The notes under the pieces: generated by a model
The model's database searches: none
What the model saw: the letters and a program-made list of their open reading frames with translations, nothing else
Told to the model about the DNA's origin: nothing
Program-made: the position numbers and the translations under genes
Part shown: positions 50,381 to 62,070 of the stretch, piece after piece
How positions within the stretch are numbered: position 1 is the first letter of the stretch
Layout of the letters: every line of letters starts with the position of its first letter
Assembly: GCA_963840235.1 (NCBI GenBank)
Contig: CAWIYC010000006.1
Location: forward strand, 1-64,000
DNA from: JBBRHQ01 sp963840235
GTDB taxonomy: Bacteria; Actinomycetota; Thermoleophilia; Solirubrobacterales; 70-9
Length of the DNA stretch: 64,000 bases
Direction of reading: 5' to 3'

Positions 50381-52246
50381 TCAACCGAGCTTGGCGTCGA
50401 TCGAGAAGTGGGCGACCTTGGTCGCCGAGACGTTGCCGGCCGCGTCGGTGACCGTGAGCCGGGCGACGTAATCGCCACCGGCGACGAGGCCCTGGCCGAG
50501 GTAGGTGACCCGGTTCGATCCCTTCTGTGCGGCCTCCTTGACGGTTGCCGAGTCGTGGACCGCCTTGCAGTGGTCGCGGCGGCGCTCCTCGTCGAAGTCC
50601 TTGCCCGCAGGGAGGAAGCGGGTGCAACCGATGCCCTTGAACTTGATCACCGCCTGCCCGGCCTCGGTCGAGTTGAAGACCAGGTTCGTGCCGACCCGCA
50701 GCACCTGCTTGCGCTGTCCCTTCGGGTACATGATCGTCTTCTCACCCTTGCCCGCCTCGACCGGGCCTTCGCGGCTCCCCTTGGCGAAGCGCTGCCGCGA
50801 GGCGTGGAAGGAGCCCAGGGACGGCTTGCTCCGGTCGGGGGGCGGCTCGTTGCCGTAGCCCGAGCGGGTCGAGGCGATCCGCTGGTAAGGGTTACCGCCG
50901 AGGGGATCCTGGAAAGCCTGCGCCCAGATCAGCACGGCCTGACCGGCCGCGTTGGTTGCGAGCACCGGTTCGCCGGCGTCGCCGTCCTCGGACCCGAACG
51001 GGCCGGAGACCTCCTCGGCGACCGCCGGGAAACTGCCGCCCGCAGGACGGGTGCTGACCTCGACCCGGTTCAGGGTCCCGGTGTCACGCGACCAGGCGAC
51101 GATCGCCTCGTTGCCGGCGAAGCCCACCACCGGCCCCAAGATCGAGCCGATCGTGTCGGCCTCCTCAGAGAGCTTGACCGGGGCCGAGAAGCTGCTGGCG
51201 CCAGCGGCCCGCACGGAGGCGTAGACGAACTTTCCGCCGAGGCTGGGCGGATCGTCGTCCTGGCGCCAGGCGGCGACGAGGGTGCCATCGGGGGCGGCGG
51301 CAAGGGCAATCGGCGGGCTCGCCTGGGCGCTGGCGACCTCCTCGGGCGTTTCGGCGGTCCCGACGCGGGCGAAGGGGTGTTGGCTGGAGCTGTTGAGCCA
51401 GGCGGCCGCGACGTCGCCCCCAGGCGTCAGCGCGATCGCCGGGTACGCGGGCGAGACCGCGCTGGCCGGAGCCAGGTCGGCGGGAGCCGCGAAGGCTCCG
51501 CTGCTGGGTGGGCCGAAGAGCCCGGGGCGGAGGGCGAAGGTCGTCGTCGAGAAGCGGTCGAATGCGACCAGCGCCCCGGCGCCGCCCGCGGCGACGTCAG
51601 GCACCCGCCGGGTCGTCGGGTTGCTCTGCGAGCCTCCGGCGAGGGTCGCGTTGGAGCCGGCGAGAACGCCGCCGTCGACCAGCCGCACCGCCAGGCGGGG
51701 GGTGCCGGAGATGTTCGTCTCCCAGGCGATTGCCCCGGTTCCTCCGGCGTTCAGCGCCGCCGAGAAGGAGGCCCCGAGGGCGTTGTCGGTTGATCCCGCC
51801 CCCGACAGCTGGGTGGCGGCGCCGAAGTCGCCGGAGCTGCCGCGCGCCATGCTCCAGACCTTGCCCAGGCTCCCAGCCGCGTCCTGCTCCAGCCAGGTGG
51901 CGACGGCGGCGCCGTTGGCCGCCATTGCCAGTACCGGCCGGCGGGCTCTGAGGCCCGAGCGCGGGGTGAGGTCGAGGACCCAGTTACCGCCGGCGGCGCG
52001 GGTGCCGAGACGGATCGTGTGCGGGGGCTGGGAGGAGCCGGCGGTGTCGTCCTGCATCCCCCAGATGGCCGTGGCGTTGCCGGAGGAGTCGATCCCGACC
52101 GCCGGGCTGATCGCGGCCTTCGCGGCGGGGGATACCAGGACAGGATCCTCCCAGCTGCGTCCGGCGGCACCCTCGGCGGTGAGAAGCGCCGCGAGCAGGA
52201 GGGCAAGCACCCACACAGCCGCCCACGCCTGCCCCCATGAACGCAT
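50381..52246 (-). CDS. Large secreted protein with beta-propeller-like repeats
   Basis: 621 residues from ATG 52246. Signal peptide at about 6-25 ('QAWAAVWVLALLLAALLTAE'). The mature part repeats a pattern 'A(V/I)GIDSSGNATAIW', 'LAMAANGAAVATWLEQD', 'ALTPGGDVAAAWLN', 'ALAAAPDGTLVAAWR', 'LATNAAGQAVLIWAQ' spaced 40-70 residues apart, suggesting a beta-propeller of repeated blades. The C-terminal 150 residues form an Ig-like/fibronectin-type domain ('VTDAAGNVSATKVAHFSIDA'). Possibly an extracellular binding or surface protein; substrate unknown. Such proteins are abundant in this bacterial group as I recall. Confidence 0.75.
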   Translation of the reverse strand: MRSWGQAWAAVWVLALLLAALLTAEGAAGRSWEDPVLVSPAAKAAISPAVGIDSSGNATAIWGMQDDTAGSSQPPHTIRLGTRAAGGNWVLDLTPRSGLRARRPVLAMAANGAAVATWLEQDAAGSLGKVWSMARGSSGDFGAATQLSGAGSTDNALGASFSAALNAGGTGAIAWETNISGTPRLAVRLVDGGVLAGSNATLAGGSQSNPTTRRVPDVAAGGAGALVAFDRFSTTTFALRPGLFGPPSSGAFAAPADLAPASAVSPAYPAIALTPGGDVAAAWLNSSSQHPFARVGTAETPEEVASAQASPPIALAAAPDGTLVAAWRQDDDPPSLGGKFVYASVRAAGASSFSAPVKLSEEADTIGSILGPVVGFAGNEAIVAWSRDTGTLNRVEVSTRPAGGSFPAVAEEVSGPFGSEDGDAGEPVLATNAAGQAVLIWAQAFQDPLGGNPYQRIASTRSGYGNEPPPDRSKPSLGSFHASRQRFAKGSREGPVEAGKGEKTIMYPKGQRKQVLRVGTNLVFNSTEAGQAVIKFKGIGCTRFLPAGKDFDEERRRDHCKAVHDSATVKEAAQKGSNRVTYLGQGLVAGGDYVARLTVTDAAGNVSATKVAHFSIDAKLG

Positions 52247-52329
52247 GCCGCGAAGGCTAGACCGTGCCTGGGGGAGTGGCAAGCGCAGAATTCGGTAGCC
52301 ATCCGTTGGCCCCCGCTATCGTCATCCGG

Positions 52330-54328
52330 GTGCCGGAATTCAAGCTCAACTCCGCCTACACGGCCACCGCCGACCAACCGCAGGCGATCGAGGGGCTGGC
52401 CGAGGGGCTGGACGGCGGTGAGCGCTTCCAGACACTGCTCGGCGCCACCGGCACCGGCAAGACGTTCACAATGGCGGGCGTTGTCGAGGCGGTGCAGCGC
52501 CCGGCGCTGGTGATCGCCCACAACAAGACGCTCGCGGCCCAGCTCTGCAACGAGTTCCGCGAGTTCTTCCCCGAGAACGCTGTCGAGTACTTCGTCAGCT
52601 ACTACGACTACTACCAGCCCGAGGCCTACGTCCCGGCGCAGGACCTCTACATCGAGAAGGACTCTTCGATCAACGACGAGATCGACCGCCTCCGCCACGC
52701 AGCGACGGCGGCGCTGCTGGCCCGCCGCGACGTGCTCATAGTCGCCTCGGTCTCCTGCATCTATGGGATCGGCTCGCCCCAGCTCTACCAGCAGCAGATG
52801 CAGCTGTTCAAGCTCGGCGAGGAGATCGACCGCGACGAGGTCCTGCGCAAGCTGGTGAAGATGCAGTACCAGCGGAACGACGCCAATCTGGCGCGCGGCA
52901 GCTTCCGGGTCCGCGGCGAGGTGCTCGAGATCATGCCGGCCTACGCGGAGTCCGCCTACCGGATATCCCTGTTCGGCGACGAGATCGAGGGGATCCAGCA
53001 CTTCGACCCCCTTACCGGCGAGGTCCTGGACGAGATCGACCACGTCGCCGTCTGGCCCGCCACCCACTACGTCACCCAAGACGAGACGATCGAGCGCTCG
53101 GTGGAGGAGATCCGCACCGAACTGGAGACGCGCACCGCCGAGCTCGAGCAGGAGGGCAAGCAGCTGGAGGCGCACCGGCTGCGCCAGCGCACGCTCTACG
53201 ACATCGAGATGATCAAGGAGCTCGGGTTCACCTCGGGGATCGAGAACTACTCGCGGATCCTCGATGGCCGTCCCCCCGGAAGCCCGCCGCACACGCTGAT
53301 CGACTACTTCCCCGACGACTTCGTCGTCTTCGTCGATGAGTCGCATCAGACCATCCCCCAGATCGGCGGAATGTATGAGGGCGACCGCTCGCGCAAGCAG
53401 ACCCTCGTGGACTACGGCTTCCGGCTGCCGTCGGCCATCGACAACCGGCCGCTGAAGTTCGACGAGTTCCTCGACCGCGTCAACCAGCTGGTGATGGTCT
53501 CGGCGACCCCGGGCCCGTTCGAGCGGGCCGAGGCCTCGCGCACGGTGCGAGCAGATAGTCCGCCCGACCGGGATCGTCGACCCCGAGATCGAGGTGCGCG
53601 AGACCCGCAACCAGATCGACAACCTGATGAACGAGATCAAGCGCAGGGCCGAGGCCGGCGACCGGGTCCTGGTGACGACGCTGACCAAGAAGATGGCCGA
53701 GGACCTCACCGGCTACCTGCTCGAGTACGGGGTCAGGGTCCGCTACCTGCACTCCGAGGTGGACACGCTGGAGCGGATCCAGATCGTCCGCGACCTGCGA
53801 TTGGGTGAGTACGACGTCCTCGTCGGCGTCAATCTCCTGCGCGAGGGCCTCGACCTGCCCGAGGTCTCGCTGGTGGCGATCCTCGATGCCGACAAGGAGG
53901 GCTTCCTCCGGGGCGAGACCAGCCTGGTGCAGACCATCGGGCGGGCGGCCCGAAACGTCGAGGGCAAGGTGCTGATGTACGCGGACAAGGAGACCGAGGC
54001 GATGCGGGCGGCGATCAGCGAGACCGATCGCCGCCGGGCGATCCAGGTCGCCTACAACGACGAGCACGGAATCACGCCGGAGACCGTGAAGAAGGGGATC
54101 TCGGAGATGACCGAGTTCCTGGCGATGGAGGACCGCGCCCCGCGCAAGCGCCGTCGCAGGCGGGACGACGAGTTCGCTGGGCCCGAGGAGCTGGAGCGAA
54201 CGATCGTCGAGTTGGAGGAGGAGATGCTCGTCGCCGCCGAGGACCTCCGCTTCGAGGAGGCGGCGCGGATCCGCGACGAGCTGCGGGAGCTGCGCCGCGA
54301 CCTCGAGGGGATGCGGGCCGGGGCCTAG
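52330..54328 (+). CDS. uvrB: Excinuclease ABC subunit B, interrupted by one extra base
   Basis: UvrB scans DNA damage with UvrA and UvrC. Starts GTG 52330 ('PEFKLNSAYTATADQPQAIE'), Walker A 'LLGATGTGKTFTMAG', beta-hairpin region 'EYFVSYYDYYQPEAYVP', DEAD-like box 'VVFVDESHQTIPQIGGMYEG'. At 53548 one extra C breaks the frame inside 'TPGPFERAEASRTV'; removing it gives 'EQIVRPTGIVDPEIEVRETR', the normal UvrB sequence, and the rest ('VGVNLLREGLDLPEVSLVAI', C-terminal UVR domain 'DLRFEEAARIRDELRELRRD') is intact to 54328. Everything else in the gene is conserved, so a sequencing error is most likely. Confidence 0.92.
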
Positions 54329-54361
54329 CTCCCGGGCGGTGCCGCTGAGTCGGGAGCCGGC

Positions 54362-54553
54362 CTAGATCTCGTCCCCGGTGTCGAGCGGGCGGTAGAAGCT
54401 GATTTCGGGCCGGGTCGCGACACCGACCTCCTGCATCAAGACCGGAATGTCCTCGTCATGCCCGAAGAAGGCCTGGAAGCCTTCCTCACTCACCCACTCG
54501 TCCAGCACGATGAACTCACCGTCGCCGCCGAGGAAGCGGTGATGGACTGGGTT
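54362..54553 (-). pseudogene. Truncated antibiotic-biosynthesis-monooxygenase-like gene remnant
   Basis: Sixty-three codons encode the C-terminal end of an ABM/quinol monooxygenase-like ferredoxin fold: 'VHHRFLGGDGEFIVLDEWVS', 'EEGFQAFFGHDEDIPVLMQE' and 'EISFYRPLDTGDEI', which I recall as the end of about 100-residue proteins. The N-terminal half is missing: no start codon or matching sequence is found upstream in any frame, and the divergent coiled-coil gene begins there. It looks like a deletion remnant. Confidence 0.5.
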
Positions 54554-54643
54554 TCTCCTTCTCCTCCCGTCGGTATGCGGATTACTCGAACCCAGCCGGC
54601 TCCGCTTGTCAAGGACCCGGCCTCCGCTAGTCTCGTTCTCACC

Positions 54644-55153
54644 GTGGCCCTCTCGCGCGAAGAGATCCTCAGGCAGGTCTCCGGGGCGATCGACGCCGCT
54701 GAGGAAAGGGCGGCCGAGATCGAGCGCGACGCCCGCGAGATCGCCGAGGCCGTCCTTGCCGACGCCCGCACGGAGGCTGGGCGGATCCTCGAACGCGCTC
54801 AGACGGCGGTGGCGGGCCTCGCCGCCGAGATCGCCGGGGAGGTGCCGGAGCCACCGCAGCCGCCACCGGCTCCCGACCCTCCTGCCGACCCCGAGCCTGG
54901 CCCCCCCGCCGACCCGGAGCCCGACCCCGATCCCGTTCCCGAGCCGACACCATTGCCCGAGCCGCCCTCCGAAGAGCCGCCACCGGCCGCAGCGGCCCGC
55001 AACGGCGATGACGCCGGCGCGCGCCTGGTGGCGATGAAGATGGCGCTGGACGGCTCCACCCGCGAGGCGGTGGCCGGGCACCTGGCCGAGGCCTACGGCC
55101 TCACCGACAGCGATGCGCTCCTCGACGACGTCTTCGCCCGCGTAGCGAAGTAG
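54644..55153 (+). CDS. Coiled-coil and Pro-rich hypothetical protein
   Basis: 169 residues from GTG 54644. Residues 1-65 form a strong coiled coil ('EEILRQVSGAIDAAEERAAE', 'AVLADARTEAGRILERAQTA', DivIVA-like heptads). Residues 68-115 are a Pro/Asp/Glu tract ('PPADPEPGPPADPEPDPDPV'). The C-terminal 50 residues have a helical domain ('REAVAGHLAEAYGLTDSDAL', 'LDDVFARVAK'). No membrane segment. It could be a scaffold protein in cell-envelope or division assembly, by analogy with DivIVA-type proteins; the assignment is weak. Located between uvrB and uvrA. Confidence 0.6.
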   Translation: MALSREEILRQVSGAIDAAEERAAEIERDAREIAEAVLADARTEAGRILERAQTAVAGLAAEIAGEVPEPPQPPPAPDPPADPEPGPPADPEPDPDPVPEPTPLPEPPSEEPPPAAAARNGDDAGARLVAMKMALDGSTREAVAGHLAEAYGLTDSDALLDDVFARVAK

Positions 55154-55218
55154 GCACCGCCTCCCCCGAGTCGCTCGTCCCACGGGAACGCCCGTTCGCC
55201 CCCGTAGAATCGATCCGC

Positions 55219-58200
<2,982 letters not shown>

Positions 58201-58209
58201 CGGCTCCCG

Positions 58210-59178
58210 TCAGCGGCTGAACAGCAGTGAGGCGCCGATGGCGCCGCCGAGGTCGCCCAACTCGGCGACCTGGACGGATGGCGGGCGGTCGTCGGCGAAG
58301 AGGTGCTTGCCCATCTCGCGCTCGATCTGCTCGGCGAAGCGCTCGCCGAAGCGGACGCCGAGTCCGCCGCCGATGATCACGCACTCGACGTCGAGCAGGT
58401 TGACGGCGGAGGCGATACCGGTCCCGAGGTAGCGGATGGCGCGCCGGATCAGGCTCTCGGCCAGCGGGTCCTTCTCGCGCAGCGCGTGCTCCCAGACGGC
58501 GCTGGTGAGGCGGTCCCTGCCGCGCTTCTCCATGATCTTGAACAGGTCCGTATCGACCCCCCCCTCCTGCTCGAGACGGGCCTTGGCCTCCATCGCCGCC
58601 CGGCCGGCGTAGGCCTCCAGGCAACCCCGTCGTCCGCAGGGGCAGCGGGCGCCGCCCCTCTTCACGACCGTATGGCCGATCTCGCCCGCCGCGCCGCGCC
58701 CCAGCCAGGGCTTGCCGTCGAGGATCAGGCCACCGCCGACCCCGGTCCCCCAGAAGACTCCGAGCAGCGAGTCGAAGGGCTTGCCGGCGCCGAGGTGGAA
58801 CTCGGCCTCGGTGGCCACCTGGACGTCGTTGCCGACCCGCACCTCGGTGCCGAGCGCCTCGGAGAGGCTGTCGGCCAGGGGGAAGCTCCCCTCCCAGCCG
58901 GGCAGGTTCTTGGCGGCGCTGACGACGCCGGTCTTCTCGTCGGCGTCGCCGGGTGAGCCGACCCCGACTCCGGCCAGCGCCGAGGTCTCGACCCCGGCTT
59001 CTGCGGCAGCCTCGCGCAGTGCCTCGGCCATCTCCCGGGCGACGTCCTCGGGCCCGCCCTCGGTTGGGGTGGGGCGCCGGGATTGCCCGGAGACCTCCCC
59101 TTCTGAGCCGACGATCGCGGTCTGGATCTTGGTGCCGCCGAGGTCGATGCCACCTCGGAGCTTCTTTGCGGGGCTCAT
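58210..59178 (-). CDS. ROK-family sugar kinase (glucokinase-like)
   Basis: 322 residues. ATP motif 'RGGIDLGGTKIQTAIVG', catalytic region 'VRVGNDVQVATEAEFHLGAG' with the Asp, and the ROK zinc site 'HTVVKRGGARCPCGRRGCLE' (CxCGxxGCxE). The C-terminal part 'VECVIIGGGLGVRFGE' completes the fold. Likely glucokinase, but other hexoses are possible. Convergent with uvrA (10-base gap). Confidence 0.9.
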   Translation of the reverse strand: MSPAKKLRGGIDLGGTKIQTAIVGSEGEVSGQSRRPTPTEGGPEDVAREMAEALREAAAEAGVETSALAGVGVGSPGDADEKTGVVSAAKNLPGWEGSFPLADSLSEALGTEVRVGNDVQVATEAEFHLGAGKPFDSLLGVFWGTGVGGGLILDGKPWLGRGAAGEIGHTVVKRGGARCPCGRRGCLEAYAGRAAMEAKARLEQEGGVDTDLFKIMEKRGRDRLTSAVWEHALREKDPLAESLIRRAIRYLGTGIASAVNLLDVECVIIGGGLGVRFGERFAEQIEREMGKHLFADDRPPSVQVAELGDLGGAIGASLLFSR

Positions 59179-59279
59179 AGCTCCACCTTTTCGGGCATAG
59201 TCACGAACCGTCCCACGCGCGGACCCTCCTCTAGCTTGCGAGCGGACCCTACTGCCGCCGGCTCTGGAAAGCTAGACCG

Positions 59280-59891
59280 ATGGCCGAACTGCAGGGTTGG
59301 AGGTTGTGGTGGGCGAAGCGCCGCTGGTACGAGCGCAACGGGCGCAGGCTGCGGCGCTGGCGGATCAACCGGCACATGGCCCGTGCCGGCGCCTTCATCC
59401 GCTACCCCGTCGAGGGCGAGGTCCTGGAAGCGCTGGAAGAGGGAAGGCTGACGATCGGCAACGCCACCCTGCTCGAGCCGGGGTGCTGGATCACGATGTC
59501 GCCCGAGGCGGAGATCGCGATCGGCGAGGGCTGCTTCCTCAACCGCAACACGATGCTGGCGGCGCAGCAGCGGATCGAGATCGGCGACCATGTGATGTTC
59601 GCCAACGGCTGCTTCGTCGGCGACGCCGCGCACCGCTTCGACGACCCCCAGAAGCCGATCACCTGGCAGGGGTTCACCTCCAAGGGCCCGGTTCGGATCG
59701 GCTCCAACTGCTGGTTCGGGGTCAACTGCGTCATCACCAGCGGGGTCACGATCGGCGACCGCTGCGTCGTCGGCGCCAACTCGGTGGTGACCGAGGACCT
59801 GCCGCCGCGGACGATCGCCGCCGGAGCACCGGCAAAGGTGATCCGCGAGATCGAGTTCCGCCCGCCCGCGGGGTCGGACCAGCCCGGGTGA
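59280..59891 (+). CDS. Left-handed beta-helix (hexapeptide) acyltransferase
   Basis: 203 residues from ATG 59280. The N-terminus is basic and amphipathic ('RLWWAKRRWYERNGRRLRRW'), suggesting membrane association. Hexapeptide repeats then run through 'LTIGNATLLEPGCWITMSPE', 'AEIAIGEGCFLNRNTMLAAQ', 'RIGSNCWFGVNCVITSGVTI' and end 'RTIAAGAPAKVIREI', as in NodL/LacA/maltose acetyltransferases. The acceptor is unknown. The stop overlaps the GTG of the lipoprotein. Confidence 0.85.
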   Translation: MAELQGWRLWWAKRRWYERNGRRLRRWRINRHMARAGAFIRYPVEGEVLEALEEGRLTIGNATLLEPGCWITMSPEAEIAIGEGCFLNRNTMLAAQQRIEIGDHVMFANGCFVGDAAHRFDDPQKPITWQGFTSKGPVRIGSNCWFGVNCVITSGVTIGDRCVVGANSVVTEDLPPRTIAAGAPAKVIREIEFRPPAGSDQPG

Positions 59892-60463
59892 GGCCGGTTC
59901 CTTGCTCATGGGCGAAAGGGACCCGCCTGGCAATCGCGCTGGCGGCGACGGCGGCTGCTCTCGCCTGCGGCGGCTGTGGAGGAAGCGGTGCCGGCGACTC
60001 CGTGTCCAGCGGCACCAAGCCGCTGGACACGGGCATCACCAGTACCACCGAGGAGTCAACGGCCACGGCCACGCCCGGGAACACAAACGAGCCGAAGCCC
60101 AACACCTCGTCGATCCAGGTCCCGGGGGATCCGAGAAAGGCGATCCCGGGCGCGATCGAGGCCGTCCTCGCCCCCCGCAACCCGGGGCTCGCCAGGCAGA
60201 CCGCGTGCGGCTTCTTCGTCACCGATCGGTACATAGAAACCACCTACGGAACCCGCTTGGGCTGCATCCGCGCCCAGGTTCCCGGCAGCGCCGCGGACTC
60301 GGTCGAGGTCTCACGGGTCGTCGTCAGCGGGGACCACGCGACCGCGCGGGCAATCCCCGGGGGCGGCCCCTCAGGCGGCGAGACGATCACGGTCCGACTG
60401 GTCCGCGAGGGCTCGGTCTGGAAGGTCGCCTCGCTTCGCTCAAACGCCCCGGTTGGTCCCTAG
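59888..60463 (+). CDS. Putative lipoprotein
   Basis: 191 residues from GTG 59888, overlapping the acyltransferase stop (GTGA). A signal peptide with a lipobox ('LAIALAATAAALACGGC') is followed by a Ser/Thr-rich linker ('TGITSTTEESTATATPGNTN') and a compact domain ('PRKAIPGAIEAVLAPRNPGL', 'GETITVRLVREGSVWKVASL') of the NTF2-like or DUF4878 kind: alternating strands with a conserved Trp. Function unknown. Confidence 0.7.
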   Translation: MRPVPCSWAKGTRLAIALAATAAALACGGCGGSGAGDSVSSGTKPLDTGITSTTEESTATATPGNTNEPKPNTSSIQVPGDPRKAIPGAIEAVLAPRNPGLARQTACGFFVTDRYIETTYGTRLGCIRAQVPGSAADSVEVSRVVVSGDHATARAIPGGGPSGGETITVRLVREGSVWKVASLRSNAPVGP

Positions 60464-60525
60464 ATCGACCTGTTCGGGGCACCGGGATTCGCTCGGGATC
60501 TTTCGGGAGCGATTGATGCCTGAGG

Positions 60526-60942
60526 TCAGCTGAGGATCTGGACCGAGACCGTGCGATCGCGGGGGCGGTCGTCGAAGTCGACCAGCACCAACTGCTGCCA
60601 GGTCCCCAGGGCCAGCCGGCCGCCGCTGACCGGGACCGCCTCGGAGGGACCGATCACTGACGCTCGTTGATGGGCATGGGAGTTGGTGTCGTGGTTGAGC
60701 CGGTTGTGCTCGTAGTCACCTGCCGCCGGGATCAGGCGCTCGAGCATCTGGCCGAGGTCCTGGACCCCGCCGGGCTCGTACTCCATGGTCGTGATCGCCG
60801 CGGTCGAGCCGCGGACGAATGCCAGCGCCTGGGCCACATCGACCCCGGCCCCGTCGACGACCTGCTGCACCCCCGCCGTGATGTCGGTGACGTCCCCGTC
60901 CCCCTGCGTGGATATCCGAATCTCACCCGTGTGAATCGCCAT
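60526..60942 (-). CDS. YjbQ/UPF0047 family protein
   Basis: 138 residues of the YjbQ family (secondary thiamine-phosphate synthase-like). 'GEIRISTQGDGDVTDITAGV', 'ALAFVRGSTAAITTMEYEPG', 'EHNRLNHDTNSHAHQRASVI', 'GRLALGTWQQLVLVDFDDRP' are hallmarks. The His-rich motif in the centre is the family's putative active site. Role in vivo is unclear. Confidence 0.88.
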   Translation of the reverse strand: MAIHTGEIRISTQGDGDVTDITAGVQQVVDGAGVDVAQALAFVRGSTAAITTMEYEPGGVQDLGQMLERLIPAAGDYEHNRLNHDTNSHAHQRASVIGPSEAVPVSGGRLALGTWQQLVLVDFDDRPRDRTVSVQILS

Positions 60943-61009
60943 TGCCTGAACCTAACTGATCGCGTTCGAGCCGGGCCATGCCTGCCGCGGTCGATCTCCG
61001 GGCGGGTGG

Positions 61010-61113
61010 CACGGGATGGGTGGACCCATTGCCGAGCACCCGCCGTGGAGTGCAGGTAATGGTGGGTCCCATCCCGTGACGGGACCCGTCCGCCGGTGGG
61101 TCCATGCCGTGAC
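61010..61113. repeat. Inverted and direct copies of an 18-bp motif between panB and the YjbQ gene
   Basis: In the 191-base gap 60943-61133 an 11-bp perfect inverted repeat (CACGGGATGGG at 61010-61020, CCCATCCCGTG at 61068-61078) is extended by GGACCCA/TGGGTCC. A third, slightly degenerate direct copy (TGGGTCCATGCCGTGAC, about 61097-61113) follows. The block lies downstream of panB and may end the pan transcript as a hairpin, or be an operator. Nothing else in the gap looks coding. Confidence 0.6.
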
Positions 61114-61133
61114 AGGCCCCGTGGCCCGAAGCC

Positions 61134-62048
61134 CTACGGCAGCGGCTCCCAATCCCAGCTCGAAGACGAGCTGAGGCTCTCCTGGTCGAGGTAGCTGGTC
61201 AGCTCGGAGAGCTCGCTGGGCTCGATCGCGTAGGCGTGCTCGGGCCCGGGGAACTGACCCGATCGGACCTCGGCGACGTAGTCGCGCACACCGGCGACCA
61301 TCGTTGTCCGGGTCTCCGCGTAGCGCTTGACGAACTTGGGCAGCCGGCCCTCGGTGATTCCGAGCAGGTCGTGGAAGACGAGCACCTGGCCCGCCGTCGC
61401 CGGGCCGGCGCCGATGCCGATCGTCGGCACCTCGAGCCGCTTGACGATCTCCTCGGTCACCGCCGCAGGGATCGCCTCGAAGACGATCGCGAAACAGCCG
61501 ACCGCCTGAAGCGCCAGCGCCTCCGCGGCGACCTTGGCCGCCATCTCGGCGGTGCGGCCCTGGGTCTTGTAGCCCCCAAGAGCGGTGGCGCTCTGGGGAG
61601 TGAGGCCGACATGGCCCATCACCGGGATGCCGGCGCGGACGATCGCCCTGGCGCGGTCAACCGAGGTGCCGCCACCCTCGAGCTTGACCACCCGGCAGCC
61701 GGTCTCCTTGACCAGTCGCTGGGCGCTCTCAATCGCCTGCTCGTTGCTGACCTCGTAGGAGCCCATTGGCATGTCGCCGACCATCAGCGGGGTCCTCAGG
61801 CCGCGGCGCACGGCCTTGCCGAGCATCGCCATCTCGTCCATCGAGACCGGCTCGGTGCCCGAGTAGCCGAGGACTGTGACGGCAGCGGTGTCGCCGACGA
61901 GGACGATGTCAACCCCGGCCTCCTCAGCGACCTGGGCCGAGGGGAAGTCATAGGCGGTGACCATCACGATCGGCTCGCCGGCCTCCTTCATCTCCGCCAG
62001 CCGCGGCAGGGTCACCGGTTGGCGCTCGTTGTCGTGGCTCTGGTTCAT
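61134..62048 (-). CDS. panB: 3-methyl-2-oxobutanoate hydroxymethyltransferase
   Basis: The first step in pantothenate synthesis: adds a hydroxymethyl group from methylene-THF. 304 residues, ATG 62048. 'MVTAYDFPSAQVAEEAGVDI', 'VLVGDTAAVTVLGYSGTEPV', 'VVKLEGGGTSVDRARAIVRA', 'VMGHVGLTPQSATALGGYKT', 'VLVFHDLLGITEGRLPKFVK' are all PanB blocks. Length is slightly above average because of the Glu/Ser-rich end. panC lies 22 bases upstream. Confidence 0.95.
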   Translation of the reverse strand: MNQSHDNERQPVTLPRLAEMKEAGEPIVMVTAYDFPSAQVAEEAGVDIVLVGDTAAVTVLGYSGTEPVSMDEMAMLGKAVRRGLRTPLMVGDMPMGSYEVSNEQAIESAQRLVKETGCRVVKLEGGGTSVDRARAIVRAGIPVMGHVGLTPQSATALGGYKTQGRTAEMAAKVAAEALALQAVGCFAIVFEAIPAAVTEEIVKRLEVPTIGIGAGPATAGQVLVFHDLLGITEGRLPKFVKRYAETRTTMVAGVRDYVAEVRSGQFPGPEHAYAIEPSELSELTSYLDQESLSSSSSWDWEPLP

Positions 62049-62070
62049 TCTTGCCTCCCTTTCATGCCCG

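Noticed and set aside
50408..51793. Plus-strand frame opposite the secreted repeat protein
   Set aside because: The minus-strand gene has a signal peptide and repeats; the plus frame is Arg/Gly-rich shadow sequence.
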